36,135 bases of DNA from Endozoicomonas sp. (GTDB taxonomy: Bacteria; Pseudomonadota; Gammaproteobacteria; Pseudomonadales; Endozoicomonadaceae), in NCBI GenBank assembly GCA_024509075.1, contig JAKROC010000011.1, forward strand, positions 1 through 36,135, in the 5' to 3' direction. Positions within the stretch are counted from its first letter, which is position 1; each line of letters starts with the position of its first letter. Below are positions 1 to 9,347 of this stretch, in pieces. A model generated the notes under the pieces. The model did not search any database and was not told the DNA's origin. It was given only the letters and a program-made list of their open reading frames with translations. The translations under genes and the position numbers were made by a program.

Positions 1-71
1 TCCCGGCACCCGAGGGCATAAAGGCTTCGCTCAATTGCCGCCGCGTAGCAACATGGAATCCATTGGGTGTA
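1..71 (+). repeat. ERIC-like repeat copy R0 (partial, cut by window edge)
   Basis: This is the right-hand half of the repeat family described at 13778-13904. It runs through CTTCGCTCAATTGCCGCC and ends in CATTGGGTGTA. It belongs to the subfamily whose right arm reads GCGTAGCAACATGGAATCC rather than the CGAATCAACTTGAAATCC arm of the majority. It also carries the small CACCCGAGGGCATAAAG insertion just before CTTCGCTC, which is also seen in the 29811-30019 copy. It ends about 20 bp from the valS stop codon. In this answer + means the TATACCCGTCGCC end lies to the left. Confidence 0.85.
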
Positions 72-92
72 GAAATCCGACAGCTTTCTTCC

Positions 93-2948
93 TTACAGCG
101 ATTTGATTGCTTCAAGCTGCTCTTCCAGCTTCGCTCTTGCCGCCTGTGCTTCTGCCATTTTTTCCTGTTCTTTGGCGACCACAGCGGCCGGTGCTTTGCT
201 GATAAACTTCTCGTTATTCAGCTTGCCTGCAAACCGGGCAACCTCTTTGGCCAGATGCTCAATCTCCTTGTTCAGGCGTGCTTCTTCTTTGGTTTTGTCG
301 ATCAGACCGGACATAGGTACCAGTACTTCCATGGCTCCCACCAGTTGTGTGGTGGCCATGGGGGCTTCTTCACCGGTCGCCAGCACCTTAACCGACTCCA
401 GTTTGGCCAGTGACTTCAGGAAAGTCAGGTTATTATCAAGACGTTCAATGTCATCTGCTAAGGCATTGCGCAGCAGGACATTCAGCGGTTTACTTGGGCC
501 AATATTCAGTTCGGCACGGATGTTACGGATGCTGGTAATAAACGACTTCAGCCACTCAATATCGTACTCGGCAGCCTCATCGATCAAGGCCGGGTCAGTA
601 ACCGGATAGCTTTGCAACATCAGGGTGTTGCCGGTAACGCCGGCACTGACTTTGATGTTCTGCCAGATCTCCTCGGTGATAAATGGCATGAACGGGTGCA
701 TCAGGCGGGCAATGCTCTCCAGTACTGTCACCAGAGTGCGTCGGGTGCCGCGTTTTTGTGCCAGCGGGGCATCGTCATTCCACAGCACGGGTTTGGACAG
801 TTCCAGATACCAGGCACAGTACTCGTTCCAGACAAAGTCGTAGAGGTTCTGCGATGCATGATCCAGGCGGAACTCAGCCAGGTTTTTCGTTACCTGTGCG
901 ACAACCCGCTGCAAGCGGGAGACAATCCAGCGATCGGCCAGCGTCAGAGCCACCGGCTCGTTGTTCAGGCCAGTGTCCTGACCGTCGGTATGCATTTTTA
1001 CATAGTTGGCGGCGTTCCAGATTTTGTTGCAGAAGTTACGGTAGCCTTCCAGTCGGTTCATATCCCAGTTGATATCCCGGCCGGTGGAGGCCAGGGAGTA
1101 CAGGGTGTAGCGCAAGGCATCAGTGCCGTGGGCAGAGATACCGTCCGGGAAGGTGGTAAGAGTACGCTTTTTGATCTTCTCGGCCAGCTGGGGCTGCATC
1201 ATGTTGCCGCAGCGTTTGGCCACCAGAGATTCCAGGTCGATACCATCAATCATATCCAGCGGGTCAAGCACGTTGCCCTTGGATTTGGACATCTTTTCGC
1301 CGTGCTCATCACGGATCAGGCCAGTGACGTAAACGTATTTGAACGGCACCTGTGGCTGACCATCGTCGTTTTTCATAAAGTGCATGGTCATCATGATCAT
1401 CCGGGCGACCCAGAAGAAAATAATGTCAAAACCGGTGACCAGTACATCGGTGGGATGGAAGGTTTTGAGGCGCTCGGTCTGCTCAGGCCAGCCCAAGGTG
1501 CCAAAAGTCCATAGCGCTGACGAGAACCAGGTGTCCAGCACATCGTCGTCCTGACGCAGAACCACCGGTGATGGGATAGTGTATTTGCTGCGAACCTCTT
1601 GCTCATTGCGGCCGACGTAAACATTACCCTTTTCGTCGTACCAGGCGGGAATACGGTGCCCCCACCAGAGCTGACGGGAAATACACCAGTCCTGAATATC
1701 ACGCATCCAGGAAAAATACATATTTTCGTACTGTCTTGGCACAAACTGGATGCGGCCGTCTTCCACTGCTTCAATGGCTGGCTTGGCCAGCGGTGCGGCA
1801 CGAACAAACCATTGGTCAGTCAGCAGCGGTTCAATCACCACGCCAGAGCGGTCACCGTAGGGAATCATAAGAGTGTGGTCGTTTATCTTTTCCAGCAAGC
1901 CAAGGCCATCAAGGTCGGCGACGATCTGCTTACGGGCGGCAAAACGCTCCAGCCCCTGGTAGGCCGCAGGAATGGCAGTATCAATGTCGCTGTTAACAGT
2001 GCCGTCAACATTGTAGGCTTCACCCCGTTGACGGATATCGCCGTTCAGGGTCATGACGTTGACCATGGGCAGATGGCAACGTTTGCCGACTTCGTGGTCA
2101 TTAAAGTCGTGGGCCGGAGTGATTTTGACGCAGCCAGTACCTTTTTCCATGTCTGCGTGTTCGTCGGCAACAATGGGTATACGACGATTGACCAGCGGTA
2201 GGATAACCGCTTTGCCAATCAGTGCCCGGTAACGCTCGTCTTCTGGATTGACTGCAACGCCGGTGTCGCCAAGCATGGTTTCCGGACGAGTGGTGGCGAC
2301 AACAATATAGTCTTTGTCATCGGCGGTTTTTTCGCCGTCAGCCAATGGGTAGCGCAAGTGCCACATATGACCTTTGACTTCTTTATTTTCTACTTCCAGG
2401 TCAGAGATGGCGGTATGGAGTTTCGGGTCCCAGTTGACCAGGCGTTTGCCCCGGTAGATCAGGTCATCTTCATACAATCGGACAAATACTTCCTGAACGG
2501 CGGCGTAAAATCCTTTGTCCATGGTGAAGCGCTCTGTGTCCCAGTCCACCGAAGCGCCCAGACGGCGCAGCTGACGGGTGATGGTGCCGCCGGACTCTTC
2601 TTTCCATTCCCAGATTTTGTCGGTAAATGCTTCGCGGCCATAGTCGTGGCGGGTTTTGCCTTCCTCGGTCAGAATTTTGCGTTCAACCACCATCTGGGTG
2701 GCAATACCGGCGTGGTCCGTACCGACCTGCCATAAGGTGTTATAGCCTTTCATGCGGTGGTAGCGGGTCAGGGCATCCATAATGGAGTCCTGGAAGGCGT
2801 GGCCCATGTGCAGGCTGCCGGTGACGTTCGGCGGGGGGATCATGATCGCGTATGATGGAGCGGACCCAGCCGGGGCAAAGTAACCGTTTTCCTCCCATTG
2901 CTGATAGAGGGCACGTTCGATGGCATGAGGGTTGAAGGTCTTTTCCAT
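93..2948 (-). CDS. valS: Valyl-tRNA synthetase
   Basis: This cytoplasmic class I aminoacyl-tRNA synthetase charges tRNA-Val with valine and edits mischarged threonine. The 951-aa length is normal for the gammaproteobacterial enzyme. The N-terminus carries the HIGH-type signature [15 protein letters not shown] near residues 38-52, and the KMSKS loop [10 protein letters not shown] lies near residue 553. Between them are the editing domain ([15 protein letters not shown]) and the catalytic-domain motif [11 protein letters not shown]. The last 70 or so residues form the basic coiled coil ([15 protein letters not shown]) that contacts tRNA. The start [11 protein letters not shown] matches the usual start of ValS. 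In relatives valS follows holC directly. Here an oppositely oriented foreign gene and a repeat fragment lie upstream, so valS probably has its own promoter in 2949-3060. Confidence 0.98.
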   Translation of the reverse strand: MEKTFNPHAIERALYQQWEENGYFAPAGSAPSYAIMIPPPNVTGSLHMGHAFQDSIMDALTRYHRMKGYNTLWQVGTDHAGIATQMVVERKILTEEGKTRHDYGREAFTDKIWEWKEESGGTITRQLRRLGASVDWDTERFTMDKGFYAAVQEVFVRLYEDDLIYRGKRLVNWDPKLHTAISDLEVENKEVKGHMWHLRYPLADGEKTADDKDYIVVATTRPETMLGDTGVAVNPEDERYRALIGKAVILPLVNRRIPIVADEHADMEKGTGCVKITPAHDFNDHEVGKRCHLPMVNVMTLNGDIRQRGEAYNVDGTVNSDIDTAIPAAYQGLERFAARKQIVADLDGLGLLEKINDHTLMIPYGDRSGVVIEPLLTDQWFVRAAPLAKPAIEAVEDGRIQFVPRQYENMYFSWMRDIQDWCISRQLWWGHRIPAWYDEKGNVYVGRNEQEVRSKYTIPSPVVLRQDDDVLDTWFSSALWTFGTLGWPEQTERLKTFHPTDVLVTGFDIIFFWVARMIMMTMHFMKNDDGQPQVPFKYVYVTGLIRDEHGEKMSKSKGNVLDPLDMIDGIDLESLVAKRCGNMMQPQLAEKIKKRTLTTFPDGISAHGTDALRYTLYSLASTGRDINWDMNRLEGYRNFCNKIWNAANYVKMHTDGQDTGLNNEPVALTLADRWIVSRLQRVVAQVTKNLAEFRLDHASQNLYDFVWNEYCAWYLELSKPVLWNDDAPLAQKRGTRRTLVTVLESIARLMHPFMPFITEEIWQNIKVSAGVTGNTLMLQSYPVTDPALIDEAAEYDIEWLKSFITSIRNIRAELNIGPSKPLNVLLRNALADDIERLDNNLTFLKSLAKLESVKVLATGEEAPMATTQLVGAMEVLVPMSGLIDKTKEEARLNKEIEHLAKEVARFAGKLNNEKFISKAPAAVVAKEQEKMAEAQAARAKLEEQLEAIKSL

Positions 2949-3390
2949 AACTGCTGTTCCAGTAGCTTTTCCAGAGTATCCAGACGGGGTCGGTTAAACG
3001 GGCAATTATACACTGTGAAGACAAATCAGGAAGTCATCTGAAATACCGTTAATTCAAGTGGTTTATACCCAGTGGATTTCATGTTGCTACGCGGCGGCAA
3101 TTGAGCGAAGCTCTTGTGCCCTGGGGTGCGACAGTGCGACGAGTGTCACGCCCGCAATAAATAATTCTCCATATTCTGATGCTCTCGACTCTGTTGGCGC
3201 TGTGTGTCGAAGTCCGCTACCCCTGGCCTTTGACGGAGTTGTCAATTGCGGCAACTTTGGAGTGATCCTGTTGTCCAACAGTCGTTGTCGTAAGAGCGTT
3301 GCACAGGCTGTCCATTGCCATTCTCGGGTGAAACAGCTGACTGTGTGACAGAATCCAGCCATAATAACTGACAATATCAGGACTGAAGCA
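2949..3390. other. Intergenic region between valS and the death-domain gene
   Basis: These 442 bp separate two divergent genes and contain no convincing ORF. The first 115 bp must hold the valS leader. A repeat fragment occupies 3064-3128. The rest is unassigned DNA that probably holds the promoter of the rightward gene: TAATAA occurs about 30 bp before its ATG, and AGGA lies 8 nt before it as a ribosome-binding site. I saw no clear terminator. Confidence 0.5.
3064..3128 (-). repeat. ERIC-like repeat copy R1 (truncated)
   Basis: It begins TATACCCAGTGGATTTCATG and continues through GTTGCTACGCGGCGG and CAATTGAGCGAAGC, the reverse orientation of the copy at the left window edge and the same GCGTAGC-arm subfamily. 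It then reads TTGTGCCCTGGGGTGC, a diverged form of the small insertion seen in R0 and R5. After that, similarity to the family fades, so only about half an element remains. Together with R0 it brackets valS with copies in opposite orientation. Confidence 0.75.
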
Positions 3391-4293
3391 ATGCCACCTT
3401 TAGCTATGCCATCTTTGCCATCAACCAGCACAAATCGCGGCCCGGGAGAACCACCGCCTTACTCTGAACGCGATCCCAATAACGACGGATACCATGATGT
3501 GGGTTATGCGAACAGAATGCTTGGGGTGATTTCCGCTTTCCCGGGGAGTGATAAAAAGCGCATTATCGAACGCATGATCAAGATTCATAACGCCAACACG
3601 GTGCATCAGGGTGATCGGGTTCTGCTTTCTGACAAACAAGGCTTCGGTCAGCAATATCCCAAGCTGAATCGACTGATAGGACAGCTGGATTTTATCAATT
3701 TGCCCCAAGTCGGTTGTTTTGCTTTTGCCTGCGGCCTCTACTCACTTTATTGTGACGTTAGAAACGAAACTGACATTGCTGCGCAATCGAAAAAAGTGTT
3801 TTTCGAGAGGTATTTCCTGACTGAAGGTTCTGATCAGGGGGTTGCCAAGCTTCAACTGTTCACGGCGTGTGACATCTTAGTGGGGAATCCTGCGCAGAAA
3901 TTTAATAGCGTGATGGACGGAAATATTGATGTGGAGTACCTCGCGGGTTTGCAGGACAGGTTGCCAACTCCGGAATTTGATTTCCAGACTGTATTCACAG
4001 TTGTGGCGAGTAAAATTGGGAACCATTCATTAGGCTTAGCCTCACGTCTCGGTCTTATTGACGATATGGATCAGCTGTTTGGTCGTGGAGACCCTGATTC
4101 TCGATCCAAAATTATGATTTTGCTCAATGAGTTTGCTCAGCGTGGAGGGCGCGATACTGAATTGCCTGCAAAGCTGGATTCATTGGGGCGCAGGGATTTG
4201 TGCGAAGCGCTTGAAAAGATACAGAATCAGAGGTGTAAGAGGGCTCCTGTCCAGTGCAGTGACCAGCAGCCTCCCGCGAAATCCAAACGCTGA
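3391..4293 (+). CDS. Death-domain-like protein with N-terminal PPPY motif
   Basis: No bacterial family is recognised over the full 300 aa. A PPxY motif (PPPY, residues 21-24), the classic ligand of eukaryotic WW domains, sits in a Pro/Ser-rich disordered start. Residues 55-190 are unassigned. Residues about 198-278 read like a death domain, with LASRLGLIDDMDQL, then a central SKIMILLNEFAQRGG, then LDSLGRRDLCEAL. This is the LA..LGL..d.I / qml..W....g / L..aL..i.r.dLa pattern of that fold, although the central Trp is Phe here. The tail is basic (PPAKSKR). There is no signal peptide or membrane segment. AGGA lies 8 nt before the ATG. The gene converges on holC (3' ends 11 bp apart) and separates holC from valS, which argues for insertion. 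A host-directed effector is an inference; a role in a bacterial death-fold complex is the alternative. Confidence 0.7.
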   Translation: MPPLAMPSLPSTSTNRGPGEPPPYSERDPNNDGYHDVGYANRMLGVISAFPGSDKKRIIERMIKIHNANTVHQGDRVLLSDKQGFGQQYPKLNRLIGQLDFINLPQVGCFAFACGLYSLYCDVRNETDIAAQSKKVFFERYFLTEGSDQGVAKLQLFTACDILVGNPAQKFNSVMDGNIDVEYLAGLQDRLPTPEFDFQTVFTVVASKIGNHSLGLASRLGLIDDMDQLFGRGDPDSRSKIMILLNEFAQRGGRDTELPAKLDSLGRRDLCEALEKIQNQRCKRAPVQCSDQQPPAKSKR

Positions 4294-4304
4294 TCAAGGA
4301 GTAT

Positions 4305-4736
4305 TCAGGCTTTCAGTGGTAGGAGGATGTTGTGAACTTCTGGTTCCGCTCCTACCTGACGATAAGCAAGGAACTTCGCCCTGGAAATGGCTTTCTGTCC
4401 TTCAACCACCACTTCGCAGACACGGGAAAAGTCCTGGAAAAAATCCGGCACTTCAGGGTTGAGATTAATCAGTAGTTGCTTTTGTTCCAGCGTGGGCCGA
4501 TCGAACCCAAGGGTAATCGGGTATTGCTGTTGTGAGCCGTTGATCATCCCATGAGGCAAAAAACTGTACTCCCGCCATGACCAAAGCAAATGATCCATAT
4601 ACTCACAACTGGGTTCATTTGCCGTGTGAATGTGGATGTGCAAGCGGCTGCGCCAAGCCTTGTCAATGAGTCGGCAGGCAAACTGCTCCGGGCTGATTGG
4701 CTGGTTTTTCAACAGATAAAAGGTAACTTGAGTCAT
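4305..4736 (-). CDS. holC: DNA polymerase III chi subunit
   Basis: HolC pairs with HolD (psi), linking the DNA polymerase III clamp loader to SSB. The 143-aa product starts MTQVTFYLL, the usual beginning of the family, and keeps the LIDKAWRSRLHIHIHTA and LLWSWREYSFLPHG segments and the late LLINLNPEVPDFF segment. The reading frame stays open 165 bp further upstream, but that extension does not resemble HolC, so I start at 4736. No strong ribosome-binding site is visible. It lies downstream of pepA on the same strand with a 161-bp gap, as in the common pepA-holC-valS order, but valS is displaced by the inserted gene at 3391-4293. Confidence 0.93.
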   Translation of the reverse strand: MTQVTFYLLKNQPISPEQFACRLIDKAWRSRLHIHIHTANEPSCEYMDHLLWSWREYSFLPHGMINGSQQQYPITLGFDRPTLEQKQLLINLNPEVPDFFQDFSRVCEVVVEGQKAISRAKFLAYRQVGAEPEVHNILLPLKA

Positions 4737-4897
4737 GGCAATGTAATTCGTTGTATTAGCTCCAGAAACGTTAATCTGATTTTTATTGATGGTTGAGGGC
4801 GAACGGAAACAATTAGCTGGCAATCTCTTAAATACGACGATGAGTTTGTGATTTGAGTCGGCTTGAAACGGGGCAAATTGCCCCGTTGCATATTTTA

Positions 4898-6385
4898 TCA
4901 CTTGTTGCGGTTCAGCAAAAACTGCACCAGCATGGGAACTGGGCGACCAGTGGCGCCTTTCTCTTTACCTGAGACCCAGGCCGTTCCGGCGATATCCAGG
5001 TGCGCCCAGGGATAAGCTTCAGCAAATTTAGCCAGGAAGCAGGCTGCGGTGATGGTGCCGGCAGTAGGGCCGCCAATATTGGCCATATCAGCAAAATTGC
5101 TGTCCAGCTGGCGGGTGTACTCGTCACCCATGGGCAGCTGCCAGGCACGGTCCATAGCGTCGTTGGCTGCATTCAGTAGCTCGGTGGCCAGATCATCATT
5201 ATTGCTCAGTAACCCGGTGGTGTGATGCCCAAGGGCAACCACGCAGGCACCGGTCAGGGTAGCGATGTCGATTACGGCTTCAGGCTTGTAACGTTCGGCA
5301 TAGGTCAGCGCATCGCACAACACCAGGCGACCCTCAGCGTCAGTATTAAGAATTTCAATGGTTTTGCCCGACATGGATGTAACAATGTCGCCTGGGCGTG
5401 ATGCCCGGCCGCTGGGCATGTTCTCAGCGGCGGCTACCATGCCGATGACGTTGACGGGTAAATCCAGCTGGATAATGGCATTCATCACGCCAAAGACGCT
5501 GGCGGCACCGCACATATCGAACTTCATTTCATCCATGTTGGCGCTTGGCTTTATGGATATGCCGCCAGTATCAAAGGTGATGCCTTTGCCCAGTAAAACC
5601 AGCGGTTTGGCACCACGCTTGCCGTTTTTGAACTCCATGCAGATCAGCCGCGCTTCTTGCCCAGAACCGGCACTGACGGAAAGCAGGGAACTCATGCCCA
5701 GCTCAGCCATCTGCTTTTCGTTGAGCACCTTGGTGGCCAGTTTGGTGTGCTGCCTGGCCAGGCTTTTGGCCTCTTCGGCCAGGTAGGTCGGGTGGCAGAT
5801 ATTACCGGGCAGGTTGCCCAGGGTGCGGGCAATATTGCGGCCGATGCCGATGGCCTGGCCGAGAGTCATACCGGCTTTGACGGCATCAGCATTTTTACGA
5901 TCTGCCAGCAGGGTGATTTTTTTGATGCCTTTTGCCCCTTCGGCAGCATCATTTTTAAACTGGCTGAACTGGTAAAAAGCGTATTCAACAGCTTCCACCA
6001 GGTGGCGGGTAATCCATTCAGGGGAACGGTCTGCAACGGTGATATCTTCCACCGCAATAGTGGCCTCGCGGGCGTTGACCGACTTCAGTTTGCCGGCCAG
6101 GTCGTTGGCCAGCTTTTTGAATTCCGCTTCGCTCATTGGTGTGTCATTGTCGCCCATTGCCAGGAGCAACAGGCGCTCCCATGGGTTGCCTGAATGCAGC
6201 ATCAATGAATGGCCGGGCTTGAACTCCAGGTCACCCTGCCTGAGTACAGTGCTTAGTTGACCTTCGGTCAGTGAATCTATGGCTGCAGCTGAAGCAGGCA
6301 GAGTTTTCTTGTAGACGCCAACAACAAGACAGGCAGTTTTTTGTTTCTCGACGGCACTGCTCTTGACAACAAATTCCATAGTCAC
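4898..6385 (-). CDS. pepA: Cytosol (leucyl) aminopeptidase, M17 family
   Basis: This two-metal aminopeptidase releases N-terminal residues from peptides. In enterobacteria PepA also binds DNA in XerCD recombination; whether that applies here is unknown. The 495-aa product has an N-terminal regulatory domain and a C-terminal catalytic domain. The metal and active-site motifs are GKGITFDTGG near residue 265, KFDMCGAA near 285 and the family signature NTDAEGRLVL near 346. The ATG is preceded by GGAG at 5-nt spacing (CTGGAGTGACTATG). It is divergent from lptF, as in many gammaproteobacteria, and probably co-transcribed with holC. Confidence 0.97.
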   Translation of the reverse strand: MTMEFVVKSSAVEKQKTACLVVGVYKKTLPASAAAIDSLTEGQLSTVLRQGDLEFKPGHSLMLHSGNPWERLLLLAMGDNDTPMSEAEFKKLANDLAGKLKSVNAREATIAVEDITVADRSPEWITRHLVEAVEYAFYQFSQFKNDAAEGAKGIKKITLLADRKNADAVKAGMTLGQAIGIGRNIARTLGNLPGNICHPTYLAEEAKSLARQHTKLATKVLNEKQMAELGMSSLLSVSAGSGQEARLICMEFKNGKRGAKPLVLLGKGITFDTGGISIKPSANMDEMKFDMCGAASVFGVMNAIIQLDLPVNVIGMVAAAENMPSGRASRPGDIVTSMSGKTIEILNTDAEGRLVLCDALTYAERYKPEAVIDIATLTGACVVALGHHTTGLLSNNDDLATELLNAANDAMDRAWQLPMGDEYTRQLDSNFADMANIGGPTAGTITAACFLAKFAEAYPWAHLDIAGTAWVSGKEKGATGRPVPMLVQFLLNRNK

Positions 6386-6599
6386 TCCAGGGGGACAGAT
6401 TATCTGATTTTATGGATAATAATACGGTTAAGCCCATTCAACCAGATGCTTTAGCACCACAATATGCAAAACAGAAAAGGGCACTGGCGCCTCTTTGTCA
6501 GCGTGGGCAAAATAAATCGCAAAGTTGTTCGGGTTATAACGTCATCTGACGTATATTTGCCTGATTGTCCATTGGCGCTGTTCTGAAACTCTCCCTGAC

Positions 6600-7709
6600 A
6601 TGTCTTTGATCATATTTCGCTACTTATCACGACAGACGTTGCAAGTGATGCTGGCAGTGACCTCGGTCGTGCTGCTGATCATCATGAGTGGTCGTTTCGT
6701 CAATTACCTGGCCCAAGCCGCCACCGGCAGTTTAAAAGCAGACTTCCTTTTTGCCATTATGGGTTACCGGATTCCGGAATTTTTGGTGATGATTGTGCCG
6801 TTGGGGTTGTTCCTGGGCATTATCCTGGCCTACGGTCGGCTCTATGTGGATAACGAGATGACCGTTCTCAGTGCCTGCGGCCTCACAGATAGACAGTTGT
6901 TGCTGATGACGATGATTCCGGCCTTCGGGGTTGCGTTGCTGGTGGCACTGCTCAGCCTGAAGCTGGCACCTGAGGGCATCCAGAAAGTTGAGCGTATTTT
7001 TGCTGAACAACGGGCCCTGACCGAGTTTGATACTCTGGTGGCCGGTCGCTTTCAGCAGTTTGGCGGGCAGCGGGTGACCTACACCGAGTCGTTGACAGAC
7101 AGCAAAAAGCAAATGAACGACGTGTTTATTGCCAGTCAAAACGCCAACAGCAGTAGCATGGGTTCCATGACTGTGGTGTTGGCCCGGCAAGCCCGGCTTG
7201 AGGCCAGCGCCGAGGCGGGGGCACGTTATCTGTTGCTCAGTGACGGCTACCGTTACGATTTGATCCCGGGCTCATTGCCCATGCGCTCAACCAGGTTTGG
7301 CAACTATGGATTGCGAATGGAAGAGCGTCATGCTGGCGGTGTGAGCAGTAAAGAGAAAGCACTGTCCACTGACGCCTTGCTCGCTTCTGACACACTGGGT
7401 GCCCGGGCCGAGCTGCAATGGCGTATCTCGTTGCCGCTGTTGGTGCCGGTGGTGGTGTTGCTGGCGCTGCCTCTGTCCCGTGTGAATCCACGTCAGGGGC
7501 GCTACCTGAAGCTGTTGCCGGGTATTTTGCTCTACCTGCTCTACCTCTCTTTGCTGCTTAGTGGCCGTGGCGCCGTCGAGGATGGCCGCTTGCCCGTCAG
7601 TATTGGATTGTGGCCAGTACATGGGTTGTTTTTGTTGATTGCCCTGATGTTGAACCTGGCTGGGCCAGTGAAACTCTGGCTGATGCGCTGGAGGGCTGTC
7701 AATGCCTAA
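6600..7709 (+). CDS. lptF: LPS export permease LptF
   Basis: LptF is one of the two inner-membrane subunits of the LptB2FG ABC transporter, which extracts lipopolysaccharide from the inner membrane and feeds the Lpt bridge. At 369 aa it has the normal layout: three N-terminal membrane helices (roughly residues 10-35, 50-75 and 95-120), a periplasmic jellyroll domain and three C-terminal helices (roughly 275-360). The start MSLIIFRYLSRQTL fits the family, although no good ribosome-binding site precedes it. Its stop overlaps the lptG start by 8 nt, which implies translational coupling. The 214-bp gap to the divergent pepA must hold both promoters. Confidence 0.95.
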   Translation: MSLIIFRYLSRQTLQVMLAVTSVVLLIIMSGRFVNYLAQAATGSLKADFLFAIMGYRIPEFLVMIVPLGLFLGIILAYGRLYVDNEMTVLSACGLTDRQLLLMTMIPAFGVALLVALLSLKLAPEGIQKVERIFAEQRALTEFDTLVAGRFQQFGGQRVTYTESLTDSKKQMNDVFIASQNANSSSMGSMTVVLARQARLEASAEAGARYLLLSDGYRYDLIPGSLPMRSTRFGNYGLRMEERHAGGVSSKEKALSTDALLASDTLGARAELQWRISLPLLVPVVVLLALPLSRVNPRQGRYLKLLPGILLYLLYLSLLLSGRGAVEDGRLPVSIGLWPVHGLFLLIALMLNLAGPVKLWLMRWRAVNA

Positions 7710-8760
7710 GCTGGATCGCTATATATCCCGCAATGTCTTGGGTGCTACGGTCGTGGTGCTGCTGGTGCTGGTCTTTCTGGAGGCGTTGTTCTCATTTCTG
7801 GGGCAGCTCGAAGACTTGCAGGGGGATTACCAATCTCTTGATGCCTTGATCTTTACCGTGTTGATGATGCCCAAACGCCTCTACGAGCTGATCCCTGTTT
7901 CATCTTTAGTGGGGTGTCTGGCCGGGCTCGGTTCGATGGCCTCAAACAGTGAGCTGGTGGTGATGCGTGCCGCAGGGGTTTCCTTGTGGCGGATATTGGT
8001 TGGAGTAATGAAGCCCACGCTGGTGATGATCGTGGTTGGTCTGTTGTTGGGTGAGTACCTGGCACCGATGACTGAGCAGATTGGCGAGACTCGCCGGGCC
8101 ATTGCTCGTTCTGGCAGTGGTTCATATTCCGGGGCCGGCTTCTGGCACCGGGAAGGGCAGGAGTTTATGTACTTCAATGCGGTGGAGCCCAATGGGGTGC
8201 TCTATGGCGTCAGTCGCTACCGGTTTGACGACCAGATGGCGTTACAGGAGAGTTCATTTGCCAAACGAGGCATTTACCAGGGGGATCACTGGTTGCTTGA
8301 AGATGTCACCACGGTGCGCCGGGAAAACGACTCGTTCGTTACCGAACAGCAGCAGTTGTTACTCTGGGATACCAGCCTGACCACGACGTTGCTGAAGGTG
8401 GTGGTGGTCAAGCCGGATGCTCTGTCCATATCAGGCTTGCTGACCTATACCCGCTACCTTGCTGCCCAGGAGCTGGATGCCGGTGAGTACGCCCTGGCCC
8501 TTTGGACCAAGCTGCTGCAACCGCTGTCCATCCTGTCGCTGGTGCTGGTGGGGATTTCGTTTGTTTTTGGCCCGCTGCGCTCGGTCAGTATGGGGCTGCG
8601 CATCTTTGCCGGGGTGATCACCGGTGTGGTCTTTATGATTGTGCAGAATCTGATGGGGCCATCGAGCCTGGTGTTTGGTTTTCCGCCGATATTGTCCGTG
8701 CTGATCCCTGTTTTTGTCTGCCTGCTGGTCGGGACGGTGTTATTGCGCCGGGCGGCTTGA
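7702..8760 (+). CDS. lptG: LPS export permease LptG
   Basis: This is the second permease subunit of the LptB2FG transporter. It has 352 aa and starts MPKLDRYISRNVLGATVVVLL, typical of LptG. GGAGGG lies about 6 nt before the ATG, inside the end of lptF. Three N-terminal helices, a periplasmic domain (about residues 130-260) and three C-terminal helices (FVFGPLRSVSMGLRIFAGV, VFMIVQNLMG, LLVGTVLLRR) are readable. The 3' end overlaps the convergent RDD gene by 21 bp, so the two transcripts can pair at their ends. Confidence 0.95.
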   Translation: MPKLDRYISRNVLGATVVVLLVLVFLEALFSFLGQLEDLQGDYQSLDALIFTVLMMPKRLYELIPVSSLVGCLAGLGSMASNSELVVMRAAGVSLWRILVGVMKPTLVMIVVGLLLGEYLAPMTEQIGETRRAIARSGSGSYSGAGFWHREGQEFMYFNAVEPNGVLYGVSRYRFDDQMALQESSFAKRGIYQGDHWLLEDVTTVRRENDSFVTEQQQLLLWDTSLTTTLLKVVVVKPDALSISGLLTYTRYLAAQELDAGEYALALWTKLLQPLSILSLVLVGISFVFGPLRSVSMGLRIFAGVITGVVFMIVQNLMGPSSLVFGFPPILSVLIPVFVCLLVGTVLLRRAA

Positions 8761-9222
8761 GCCAGCCGGTTTCTTAAGCAAGACCACTCTGGAGGATGAG
8801 GCCAGATCCTGCCAGCTGCGTTTTTGCCCATCGAACACAGCCCATAGTAAACCAATCCCGCCCAGAGCCAGGGCGGGAATGGCTACGGCAAAACGAACAA
8901 CACTTTGCCGCGGTGTGATCAGTTGATTGTCCAGGGTGACCACTTTTATCCGCCAGGCTTGCATGCCCAGTGTCTGTCCGGAGCGAGTCCAGAAGAAGCC
9001 AAAAAAGCCGTAAACCATGACCAGCAGCGAACAGTGAAACACCGGCCCGCCCAGGTTGTAGCCCTGTTCGGTTATGGCTTTCAGCTGTTCGTTGCCAATG
9101 ATTTGCAGATGAATAAAAAGATTGACAAAGCCTGCCATAAACAGCAACGCAAGAATTAACAGTCCGTCGTATATCATGGCTGCAACTCTGCGCCACACAG
9201 GGGCAGGGGAAAGAGTGCCCAT
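8740..9222 (-). CDS. RDD family membrane protein
   Basis: A 160-aa inner-membrane protein of the RDD family, whose function is mostly unknown; some members have been linked to ion transport. The eponymous residues are visible: Arg-Arg and Asp in WRRVAAMIYDGLL at residues 10-22, and the later TLGMQAWRIKVV segment with its conserved Gly and Arg. About three hydrophobic segments are present (17-38, 60-80, 110-128). It is convergent with lptG and overlaps it by 21 bp. A fixed gene pair of lptG and an RDD gene is common in related genomes, as far as I recall. Confidence 0.88.
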   Translation of the reverse strand: MGTLSPAPVWRRVAAMIYDGLLILALLFMAGFVNLFIHLQIIGNEQLKAITEQGYNLGGPVFHCSLLVMVYGFFGFFWTRSGQTLGMQAWRIKVVTLDNQLITPRQSVVRFAVAIPALALGGIGLLWAVFDGQKRSWQDLASSSRVVLLKKPAGSSRPAQ

Positions 9223-9347
9223 TGGTTGTTTGCCTGATTGTTATGCTGGAAAAATATTACCAGTTCGAGTGCCCTCATGAAACGAAAATGGAACAAACTT
9301 TGCTGACCATTGTCAAGTAGGTGGCAGTGGGTCGGATGGGGGTGGCA

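Noticed and set aside
612-1514. 300-aa rightward frame opposite valS
   Set aside because: It is an antisense shadow of the valS coding frame; valS is certain.
3058-3348. 96-aa frame running through repeat fragment R1
   Set aside because: It begins in the repeat and has no protein-like features; frames across these repeats arise by chance.
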